Source of the DNA: Hyphomicrobiales bacterium
GTDB taxonomy: Bacteria > Pseudomonadota > Alphaproteobacteria > Rhizobiales > Xanthobacteraceae
Reading direction: 5' to 3'
DNA length: 5,684 nucleotides
NCBI GenBank assembly: GCA_016201085.1
Contig: JACQDO010000100.1
Coordinates: 1 to 5,684 of the forward strand
Shown here: one piece after another, positions 1-5,216 of the stretch
Numbering within the stretch: position 1 is the first letter of the stretch
Layout of the letters: each line of letters opens with the position of its first letter
Notes under the pieces: generated by a model
Database searches by the model: none
The model's input: only the letters and a program-made list of their open reading frames with translations
Told to the model about the DNA's origin: nothing
Made by a program: the position numbers and the translations under genes

Positions 1-1383
1 AAGCTGGGGCCGACATACGTCAAGCTCGGGCAATTCCTCGCCACCCGCCCCGACGTGGTCGGCAAGGACATCGCGCGCGATCTGGAAAGCCTGCAGGACA
101 AGATGGCACCGTTCCCGCAGGCGTTAGCCGAAGCCGCCGTCGCCACCGCCTTCGAGAAGCCATTGGCGCAGGTCTATGCCAGCTTCGGGCCGGCCGTCGC
201 CGCCGCCTCGATCGCGCAGGTGCATCGTGCCGAAATCGAGGTCGACGGTGCGCGCAAAGCCGTGGCGGTGAAAATCCTGCGCCCCGGCGTCGAGCGCCGT
301 TTCAAGGTCGATCTTGACGCGTTCTTTTACGTCGCGCGCAAGGCGGAGAGCTTGTCGCTGGAAGCGCAACGGCTGCGCCCGGTGGAAGCGGTGGCCACGC
401 TCGCGCGTTCGGTGGCGATGGAAATGGACTTCCGCCTGGAAGCCGCCGCGCTCTCCGAAATGGCCGAGAATGCCCGCGAGGACAAGGATTTCCGCGTGCC
501 GGCGGTGGACTGGGACCGCACCGCGCGCGAGGTGCTCACCCTGGAATGGATCGACGGCATCCCGCTTAACGACCGCGCCGCGCTCGAAGCCAAGGGCCTC
601 GACCTGCCGGCGCTCGGCCAAAAGGTGATCCAGAGCTTCCTGCGCCACGCCTTGCGCGACGGCTTCTTCCACGCCGACATGCATCCGGGCAATCTGTTCG
701 TCGACGCCGACGGCCGCCTGGTGGCGGTCGACTTCGGCATCATGGGCCGGCTGGGGCCGAAGGAGCGCCGCTTCCTCGCCGAAATCCTGCTCGGCTTCAT
801 CACCCGCGATTATCATCACACCGCGCAGATCCACTTCGACGCCGGCTATGTGCCGCGCCACCATTCGGTCGAGAGTTTCGCGCAGGCAATCCGCGCCATC
901 GGCGAGCCGATCCACAACCGCACCGCCGAAGACATTTCGATGGCCAAGCTGTTGATGCTGCTGTTCGAGGTCACCGGCCTGTTCGACATGCGCACGCGGC
1001 CGGAGCTTCTCCTGTTGCAGAAGACCATGGTGGTGGTGGAAGGCGTCGCGCGCTCGCTCGATCCCAAGCTCGACATGTGGCACAGCGCCGAGCCGGTGGT
1101 GCGCGAATGGATCGAGCGCAATCTCGGGCCTATCGGCAAGGTGGAAGGCGCGGTCGAAGGCGCCGGCGAGATCGGCAAATTCATCAGCCAGGTGCCGGCG
1201 CTGCTCAGCCGCTCGGCCGAGCTCATCGACCAGATCGACGACATCACCCGCCACGGCCTGGTGCTGTCGCCGGAGACGGTGGAAGCCATCGGCCGCGCCG
1301 AGCAGCGGCGCAACCGCTGGACGGCGGTGGCGCTGTGGACGATCGCGGCGCTGCTGGCGTGGATGGCGTGGCTGCTGGTTTGA
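1..1383 (+). CDS. ubiB: UbiB / ABC1-family atypical kinase, 5'-truncated by window edge
   Basis: Membrane-associated protein-kinase-like ATPase needed for ubiquinone (coenzyme Q) biosynthesis. The reading frame is open from base 1, so the true start lies upstream; 460 residues are visible and only the N-terminus is missing. The GTG at 55 is internal, because the codons before it encode the family signature around VKLGQ (the KxGQ motif, visible residues 8-11). Other hallmarks, numbered from base 1, are the Ala-rich loop AAAS (about 67-70) that replaces the usual Gly-rich loop, the nucleotide-binding lysine in AVKILRPG (about 91), the ExD motif in MEMDF (141-143), the catalytic loop HADMHPGN (224-231) and the metal-binding DFG (244-246). 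The C-terminus (about 439-460) is a Trp/Ala/Leu-rich hydrophobic membrane segment, as in UbiB. The gene converges on the SRPBCC cassette, with a palindromic repeat between them. I am confident of the family; the exact biochemical role of UbiB is not settled. Confidence 0.95.
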   Translation, partial: KLGPTYVKLGQFLATRPDVVGKDIARDLESLQDKMAPFPQALAEAAVATAFEKPLAQVYASFGPAVAAASIAQVHRAEIEVDGARKAVAVKILRPGVERRFKVDLDAFFYVARKAESLSLEAQRLRPVEAVATLARSVAMEMDFRLEAAALSEMAENAREDKDFRVPAVDWDRTAREVLTLEWIDGIPLNDRAALEAKGLDLPALGQKVIQSFLRHALRDGFFHADMHPGNLFVDADGRLVAVDFGIMGRLGPKERRFLAEILLGFITRDYHHTAQIHFDAGYVPRHHSVESFAQAIRAIGEPIHNRTAEDISMAKLLMLLFEVTGLFDMRTRPELLLLQKTMVVVEGVARSLDPKLDMWHSAEPVVREWIERNLGPIGKVEGAVEGAGEIGKFISQVPALLSRSAELIDQIDDITRHGLVLSPETVEAIGRAEQRRNRWTAVALWTIAALLAWMAWLLV

Positions 1384-1393
1384 CTACTAACCC

Positions 1394-1503
1394 GTCACCC
1401 TGAGGTGGCCGCCGAAGGCGGCCCTCGAAGGGCGACGGCCAAGGTCTTAAAGAATTTGGCCGATCATCCTTCGAGGCTCGCTTTGCTCGCACCTCAGGAT
1501 GAC
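1394..1503. repeat. Long imperfect intergenic inverted repeat (rhizobial-type palindromic element)
   Basis: The left arm (1394-1440) begins GTCACCCTGAGGTG. The right arm (1458-1503), read on the minus strand, begins GTCATCCTGAGGTG. Each arm then carries a small internal hairpin (GCCGCC-GAA-GGCGGC at 1408-1422; the CGAGC-AAA-GCGAG type in the right arm), followed by CCTCGAAGG and a GGCC end. The arms are separated by about 17 AT-rich bases. The element lies between the convergent ubiB (+) and SRPBCC (-) genes, so its transcript could fold into a large cruciform-like structure and serve as a bidirectional terminator, although there is no clean U-tract. I recall similar elements dispersed in Bradyrhizobium-like genomes. 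Its last ten bases overlap the 3' end of the SRPBCC gene. Confidence 0.8.
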
Positions 1504-2006
1504 GGAGCACTCACCAACTCCCCCAGCTTGTCGATGCTTTGCGTCCAGCCCGCCTCCATGCCGGCCAACATTTGCGGCGCAATCGGCACCAGACCGATCA
1601 TGTGCGATGTCATCGTCAGCGCGGTCTTGCCGCCCTGCTCGGCCAGCGTGACGGTGGTCTCGCCTTCGAGCAAATGATTGCCGTCCTTGTCGACCGCGAT
1701 ATTGCTGAACACCAGCCGTTCCGGCGGCACGACGTCCAGAAAGACACCCTTCATCGGATAGTCGTTGCCGTCGGGCCCGCGCATGACGATACGTAAGACG
1801 CCGCCCTCCTGCACATCCAGCTCGCACACCGGAACGGTGAATTGGCGCGGCCCGAACCATTGCGCCATCATTTCCGGGTCGGTCCATGCCTGCCACACCA
1901 GCGCGCGCGGCGCGTCGAATATGCGGGTAATGGTGACGGTGCCGTCGCCATAGCCGGTCGGCTTATGCATGGTTTGCTTGTTCACGAAATTGGGCCCGGC
2001 GATCAC
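1494..2006 (-). CDS. SRPBCC / AHSA1-domain protein (distal paralogue)
   Basis: Small helix-grip (START/Bet v1-like) protein of the AHSA1 type, with no recognisable specific ligand. Typical signatures are a first strand TVTITRIFDAPRALVWQAW, then TDPEMMAQWFGP, a central VPPERLVFSN segment and a C-terminal helix around GMEAGWTQSIDKL. The start is uncertain. The GTG at 2006 is preceded by AGGGAG (2014-2019) with a 7-base spacer, giving 170 residues. An upstream in-frame ATG at 2063 overlaps the preceding stop as ATGA, but its ribosome-binding bases abut the codon and the extra residues do not resemble the family. A third candidate, the ATG at 1970, starts just before the domain. The protein is clearly paralogous to its upstream neighbour and is the last gene of the minus-strand cassette. 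Its stop codon and final two or three residues lie inside the palindromic repeat. The physiological role is unknown. Confidence 0.85.
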   Translation of the reverse strand: MIAGPNFVNKQTMHKPTGYGDGTVTITRIFDAPRALVWQAWTDPEMMAQWFGPRQFTVPVCELDVQEGGVLRIVMRGPDGNDYPMKGVFLDVVPPERLVFSNIAVDKDGNHLLEGETTVTLAEQGGKTALTMTSHMIGLVPIAPQMLAGMEAGWTQSIDKLGELVSAPSS

Positions 2007-2019
2007 ACCAGTTCTCCCT
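2007..2019 (-). promoter_or_regulatory. Ribosome binding site deciding the GTG start of the distal SRPBCC gene
   Basis: On the minus strand AGGGAG (2019 down to 2014) precedes the GTG at 2006-2004 with a 7-base spacer. The competing ATG at 2063 has AAAGG touching the start codon with no spacer, and the ATG at 1970 has no purine-rich site. This favours the GTG but does not exclude reinitiation at the ATGA overlap. Confidence 0.5.
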
Positions 2020-2059
2020 GGTAGGCACGCGCGATTGTTTTCCTGGCGACCGGCATCCT

Positions 2060-2557
2060 TCATCCTTTCGCTTGGGAAAGATAGGCTTCCAGCTGCTCCA
2101 TGGTGCCGCCCCAGCCTTGCGTCATGCTGTCATGCATGGTGTCGAAGGTCTGCTGCTCCTCGGCGGTGGCATCGAGCGTCTGCCAGCGCACGGTGAACTT
2201 GGCTTTGCCGCCGGGCGCGTCCTCGAAGGTGAAGGTCGACAGCATGTTCAGCGGCCATTTTTCGTGGCCGGGATGGCGGGTGACGCCGCCTTTTTCGTCG
2301 GAAAACGAATTGACGAAGACCAGTTTCTGCCTCGGCACGATCTCGCGATAAGTGAAAAGACCCCACATGGCCGCGCCGTTCGGCGCCCGCATGCCGTAGT
2401 GGTAAGTGCCGCCGACGCGCAGATCCATCTTGGAGGAGAGCACGGTGAAGCCTTTCGGCCCCCACCACTGCTTCATGCGCTCCGGATCGGTGAAGCATTG
2501 CCACAGCAGCTCGCGCGGCACGTCGAACACGCGGCTCATCGTGAAGTCCTTGGACAT
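2060..2557 (-). CDS. SRPBCC / AHSA1-domain protein (proximal paralogue)
   Basis: A 165-residue single-domain helix-grip protein of the AHSA1 type. The N-terminal strand FTMSRVFDVPRELLWQCF is followed by TDPERMKQWWGPKGF, then MDLRVGGTYHYGMR, a central IVPRQKLVFVNSF, an outward strand around LSTFTFED, and a long C-terminal helix from EEQQTFDTMHDSM to the end. The ATG at 2557 is well supported: GGGAGGAG lies immediately upstream on the minus strand. The gene starts 26 bases after the VOC gene stops, and its TGA overlaps a possible ATG of the next gene, so the three are probably co-transcribed. Proteins of this family bind hydrophobic ligands or act as uncharacterised stress-associated factors; the sequence does not identify a ligand. 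The DVPRELLW and WWGPKGF motifs are shared with the downstream gene, which suggests tandem duplication followed by divergence. Confidence 0.9.
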   Translation of the reverse strand: MSKDFTMSRVFDVPRELLWQCFTDPERMKQWWGPKGFTVLSSKMDLRVGGTYHYGMRAPNGAAMWGLFTYREIVPRQKLVFVNSFSDEKGGVTRHPGHEKWPLNMLSTFTFEDAPGGKAKFTVRWQTLDATAEEQQTFDTMHDSMTQGWGGTMEQLEAYLSQAKG

Positions 2558-2583
2558 GACTCCTCCCGGCGTTCGCGCTGACT

Positions 2584-2988
2584 TCAGGGTTGAACGATGA
2601 TCATCCAGCCGACGCCGAATTTGTCGGCGAGCATGCCGAAGCGCGGCGAGAAGAAGGTCTTATCGAGCGGCATGCGCACCTCGCCGCCTTCGGCCAGCGC
2701 GTTAAACAGTCTGTCGGCCTCCGGCGCATCCTTGGCGTAGATCGTCAGGGAGAAGCCCTGGAAATTCGGCTTGCCGCTGTTGCGCCCGTCGGACAGGAGC
2801 ACGGCGGCGTCGCCAATCTTGATCGCCGCGTGCATCACCTTTTCGGCGCTGCCGGGCGATATCATCGACTGGTCCGGCGCGTCCTTGAAACGCATCGCCA
2901 TCTCGACCGTGGCGCCGACGGCCTTCCGGTAGAAGGCGATCGCCTCGTCGGCGCGGCCTTCGAAGAACAGATAGGGCTGGATTTGCAT
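2584..2988 (-). CDS. VOC-superfamily (PhnB-like / glyoxalase-fold) protein
   Basis: A 134-residue protein of the vicinal oxygen chelate fold, PhnB-like subgroup. Visible signatures are the N-terminal IQPYLFFEGRADEAIAFYRK, the strand VMHAAIKIGDAAVLLSD (about 51-67), the second-half strand FSLTIYAKDAPEADRLF (79-95) and the C-terminal FFSPRFGMLADKFGVGWMI (112-130). The two halves reflect the paired beta-alpha-beta-beta-beta modules of VOC proteins. I chose the ATG at 2988 because GGAGG precedes it with a 7-base spacer and because the domain starts exactly there; the open frame extends to 3084, but that extension looks non-coding. The substrate is unknown: most PhnB-like proteins of this type have no proven enzyme activity, and I cannot confirm a full set of metal ligands. 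It is the first gene of the minus-strand cassette, ahead of two SRPBCC proteins, a pairing I recall from other proteobacterial genomes. Confidence 0.9.
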   Translation of the reverse strand: MQIQPYLFFEGRADEAIAFYRKAVGATVEMAMRFKDAPDQSMISPGSAEKVMHAAIKIGDAAVLLSDGRNSGKPNFQGFSLTIYAKDAPEADRLFNALAEGGEVRMPLDKTFFSPRFGMLADKFGVGWMIIVQP

Positions 2989-3151
2989 GGTTCGTCCTCC
3001 ACATTGTTGTCGTTCTGGTGCGCCTTTTGAACGCCGCGACCTGCTGAAGGTTTCGTCGGCGGCTGGCTGCGCTTTGCTGGCCAAGGCCTACTGTCGAAGC
3101 GCACGCATGCATTGGTGGAACATTCTATAGCGCTCTGCAGTCCACCCGATC

Positions 3152-3169
3152 TGCGCAGCGCCCTGCGCA
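3152..3169. repeat. Short perfect inverted repeat (7-bp arms, 4-base loop)
   Basis: TGCGCAG and CTGCGCA flank the loop CGCC. It is not followed by a run of T on either strand, so it is not a convincing intrinsic terminator. It lies midway between divergent genes; its function, if any, is unknown. Confidence 0.4.
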
Positions 3170-3208
3170 CGCTGTCTTAAAAAGTCGCCCAAAACAGTAC
3201 TGATTTCA

Positions 3209-3227
3209 TTGATTGCAATGCAATCAA
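3209..3227. promoter_or_regulatory. Perfect 19-bp palindrome, candidate operator upstream of coaBC
   Basis: TTGATTGCA-A-TGCAATCAA has two perfect 9-base arms around a single central base. A third copy of the half-site, CTGATTTCA (3200-3208, 7 of 9 matches), abuts it directly. The palindrome ends 38 bases before the coaBC ATG, where a promoter would be expected. TTGATT (3209-3214) could serve as a -35 box with a poor -10 near TGCTAA or GCTAAG (3233-3239), so a protein bound here could block RNA polymerase. Tandem half-sites are typical of ribbon-helix-helix operators, and the gene downstream encodes such a domain. I do not recognise the sequence as a known Fur, NrdR or LexA box. The palindrome is certain; its function is inferred. 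Confidence 0.6.
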
Positions 3228-3265
3228 CCCTGTGCTAAGTAGCTTTTATTGCAGTGGATTTTTCT

Positions 3266-4681
3266 ATGGCCTCCCTCACCGTCCGACAGCTCGACGAGCG
3301 CATCAAGAAGCGGCTGCGGCTGCGCGCGGCGCGCAACGGGCGCTCGGTCGAGGACGAGGTCCGCACCATCCTGCGCGAGGCGGCCGAGCCGAGCGGCAAC
3401 GAAGCGGCGGAGCCGCCCGCGCCGCCGTCGGCAACATCGGCGCGCCGCGCGCATCCCGCGCCGGCGGCCGGTGTCAAGCGCGTGTTGCTGATCGTCGGCG
3501 GCGGCATCGCCGCCTACAAATCGCTCGATCTCATCCGCCGCCTGAAGGAGCGCGGGCTCGCGGTGCGCTGCATCTTGACCAAAGCGGCCGAGCATTTCGT
3601 CACGCCGCTGTCGGCCGGCGCCATCGTCGGCGAGCGCGTGTTCACCGACCTGTTCGATGCGGCGAGCGAATTCGACGTCGGCCATATTCGTCTTGCGCGC
3701 GACGCCGATCTGATCGTGGTGGCGCCGGCCACCGCCGATCTGATGGCCAAGATGGCCGGCGGCCACGCGGACGATCTCGCCACCGCCGTGCTGCTGGCGA
3801 CGAATGCGAAAATCCTGCTGGCGCCGGCGATGAACCCGCGCATGTGGTCGCACAAGGCGACGCAGCGTAATTTGGCGCAGCTTGCCGCCGACGGCGTGGC
3901 GCTGGTCGGACCGAACGAAGGCGAGATGGCGGAAGCGGGCGAACGCGGGCTGGGCCGCATGGCCGAGCCGCTGGAAATCGCCGCCGCGGTCGAACGCTTG
4001 CTGGCCGGCGCCGTGCAGACATTGAAAGGCAAGCGCGTGCTGATCACCTCCGGCCCGACGCATGAGCCGATCGATCCGGTGCGCTATATCGCCAACCGCT
4101 CGTCCGGCAAGCAGGGCCACGCCATTGCCGCGGCAGCTAGCGCCGCCGGCGCCGAGGTCGTGCTGGTGAGCGGCCCGGTCAATCTGCCAGATCCGCATGG
4201 CGTGAGCGTTGTGCATGTGGAAACCGCGCGCGACATGTTGCAGGCGGTCGAGCGCGCGTTGCCGGCGGATGTGGCGATCTTCGCCGCCGCGGTGGCCGAC
4301 TGGCGCGTCGCCAATGCCGGCGAACAAAAAATCAAGAAAAAGCCCGGTCAGCGGACGCCCGATTTGCCGCTCATTGAAAATCCCGACATCCTTGCCACCA
4401 TCGCGCAGCGCAAAGCGCAGCGGCCCGAACTGGTGATCGGCTTTGCCGCCGAAACCGAGAACGTCGCCGCCAATGCCAAGGACAAACTCGCCAGGAAAGG
4501 CTGCGACTGGATCCTCGCCAACGATGTATCGCCGCAAACCGGCATCATGGGCGGCGACCGCAACACCATTCAGCTGGTGACGGCGGCGGGCATCGAGGCG
4601 TGGCCGCCGCAGAGCAAGGAAGATGTGGCCGCGATGCTGATCGCCAGGATCGCGGACCGGATCAACGGAGACAAAGCGTGA
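3266..4681 (+). CDS. coaBC: CoaBC (phosphopantothenoylcysteine decarboxylase / phosphopantothenate-cysteine ligase) with N-terminal ribbon-helix-helix domain
   Basis: Bifunctional CoA-biosynthesis enzyme. CoaB couples 4'-phosphopantothenate to cysteine using CTP; CoaC is an FMN enzyme that decarboxylates the product to 4'-phosphopantetheine. The 471 residues exceed the usual ~400 because residues 1-40 ([20 protein letters not shown], then [12 protein letters not shown]) form a FitA/VapB-like ribbon-helix-helix domain, joined by an Ala/Pro-rich linker (about 41-69). CoaC follows: GGGIAAYKS (78-86), catalytic His in GHIRLAR (H140), [14 protein letters not shown], and PAMNPRMW with N190. The flap normally carrying an active-site Cys reads [14 protein letters not shown] (219-232), without Cys. 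CoaB begins near 253: [20 protein letters not shown] (261-280), AAVADWR (341-347), KIKKK (355-359), GFAAET (392-397). The ATG at 3266 matches the family's MASxxxR start; an in-frame GTG at 3254 adds four residues. No good Shine-Dalgarno is visible. It forms an operon with dut. Confidence 0.93.
   Translation: MASLTVRQLDERIKKRLRLRAARNGRSVEDEVRTILREAAEPSGNEAAEPPAPPSATSARRAHPAPAAGVKRVLLIVGGGIAAYKSLDLIRRLKERGLAVRCILTKAAEHFVTPLSAGAIVGERVFTDLFDAASEFDVGHIRLARDADLIVVAPATADLMAKMAGGHADDLATAVLLATNAKILLAPAMNPRMWSHKATQRNLAQLAADGVALVGPNEGEMAEAGERGLGRMAEPLEIAAAVERLLAGAVQTLKGKRVLITSGPTHEPIDPVRYIANRSSGKQGHAIAAAASAAGAEVVLVSGPVNLPDPHGVSVVHVETARDMLQAVERALPADVAIFAAAVADWRVANAGEQKIKKKPGQRTPDLPLIENPDILATIAQRKAQRPELVIGFAAETENVAANAKDKLARKGCDWILANDVSPQTGIMGGDRNTIQLVTAAGIEAWPPQSKEDVAAMLIARIADRINGDKA
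4678..4681 (+). promoter_or_regulatory. GTGA stop-start overlap coupling coaBC to dut
   Basis: The dut GTG (4678-4680) shares bases with the coaBC TGA (4679-4681). GGAG lies 7 bases upstream inside the end of coaBC. This decides the dut start and indicates translational coupling; the open frame upstream to 4600 is a shadow of coaBC. Confidence 0.8.
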
Positions 4682-5133
4682 GCAATATCGACGTGGACGT
4701 GCTGCGCCTCCCGCACGGCAACGATCTGCCGCTGCCGTCCTATCAGAGCGAACACGCCGCCGGTCTCGACCTGCTGGCGGCGGTGCCGGCGGCGAGCCCG
4801 CTGACGCTGGCGCCCGGCGCCCGCGCGCTGGTTCCGACCGGTATCGCCATCGCGCTCCCCGCCGGCACCGAAGCGCAGGTGCGGCCGCGCTCCGGCCTGG
4901 CGGTCAAACACGGGCTCACCGTGCTCAATGCGCCCGGCACCATCGATGCCGACTACCGCGGTGAAATACAGGTGCTGCTGGTCAATCTCGGCAGCGAACC
5001 GGTCAGCATCACGCGTGGCATGCGAATCGCCCAACTGGTGATCGCACCGGTCAGCCGCGCACAACTACGCGAGGTTGCATCGCTCGATGAAACTCCGCGT
5101 GGAATCGGCGGATTCGGCTCTACCGGAAGTTGA
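4678..5133 (+). CDS. dut: Deoxyuridine 5'-triphosphate nucleotidohydrolase (dUTPase)
   Basis: Homotrimeric dUTPase that hydrolyses dUTP to dUMP and pyrophosphate, keeping uracil out of DNA and supplying dUMP for thymidylate synthesis. All five family motifs are present in the 151-residue protein: motif I AGLDLLAA (28-35), motif [13 protein letters not shown] (69-79), motif [18 protein letters not shown] (83-97) with the catalytic aspartate D90 and the uracil-recognising tyrosine Y93, motif [14 protein letters not shown] (113-124), and the C-terminal P-loop-like motif [11 protein letters not shown] (141-150), which closes over the active site. Length and motif spacing match the bacterial enzyme, so it appears intact. 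The start is the GTG overlapping the coaBC stop, with GGAG 7 bases before it. The coaBC-dut pairing is common in proteobacteria; expression here should depend on the promoter upstream of coaBC. Confidence 0.96.
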   Translation: MSNIDVDVLRLPHGNDLPLPSYQSEHAAGLDLLAAVPAASPLTLAPGARALVPTGIAIALPAGTEAQVRPRSGLAVKHGLTVLNAPGTIDADYRGEIQVLLVNLGSEPVSITRGMRIAQLVIAPVSRAQLREVASLDETPRGIGGFGSTGS

Positions 5134-5216
5134 GTCGTTAAATTCGCGTTTTCGGCTAGACGGCTGCGCGACTGTAGCCTACTACCACTGAGAATGAGTC
5201 GCGACTGGTGCCGTCC
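5134..5216. other. dut / Rrf2-regulator intergenic region with short palindromes
   Basis: This 83-base gap contains GTAGCCTAC (5174-5182, 4-1-4 palindrome) and AGTCGCGACT (5197-5206, perfect 10-base palindrome) ending 10 bases before the regulator's ATG. The heptamer GCGACTG occurs at 5168-5174 and 5201-5207. A weak promoter is possible (TTGAGT at 5130-5135 with GCTAGA at 5155-5160). No intrinsic terminator for dut is visible. The palindromes could be an autoregulatory operator, but they are short for an Rrf2 site. Confidence 0.35.

Larger units (their letters stand above)
2989..3265. other. Divergent intergenic region between the VOC gene and coaBC
   Basis: About 277 bases with no convincing gene. 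It holds the ribosome binding site of the VOC gene (2996-3001), a weak minus-strand -10-like TATAGA (3124-3129), a short hairpin at 3152-3169 and, at the AT-rich right end, the coaBC promoter region with a perfect palindrome (3209-3227). Open frames running through it on the minus strand lack start signals and family resemblance. Confidence 0.7.

Noticed and set aside
124..1254. Long minus-strand open frame (376 residues) opposite ubiB
   Set aside because: Same His/Arg-rich antisense composition; the plus strand encodes canonical UbiB motifs throughout.
2989..3084. N-terminal extension of the VOC protein to 3084
   Set aside because: The ATG at 2988 has GGAGG at ideal spacing and coincides with the domain start; the extension is low in family-like sequence.
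3152..3169. Intrinsic terminator
   Set aside because: The hairpin has no following T-run on either strand and lies upstream of both divergent genes, not behind one.
3266..3400. A stand-alone antitoxin gene ahead of coaBC
   Set aside because: The frame runs without a stop from the RHH domain through the linker into CoaC, there is no internal ribosome site with a start at the CoaC boundary, and no PIN toxin is present. A fusion fits better than a toxin-antitoxin pair.
3224..4537. Long minus-strand open frame (437 residues) opposite coaBC
   Set aside because: It is rich in His, Arg, Gln and Gly with no domain-like pattern, as expected for the antisense of a GC-rich gene; the plus-strand frame has all CoaBC motifs.
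4600..4677. N-terminal extension of dUTPase to 4600
   Set aside because: It overlaps coaBC coding sequence and reads as Arg/Gln-rich shadow; the GTG at 4678 has GGAG 7 bases upstream and gives the normal dUTPase length.
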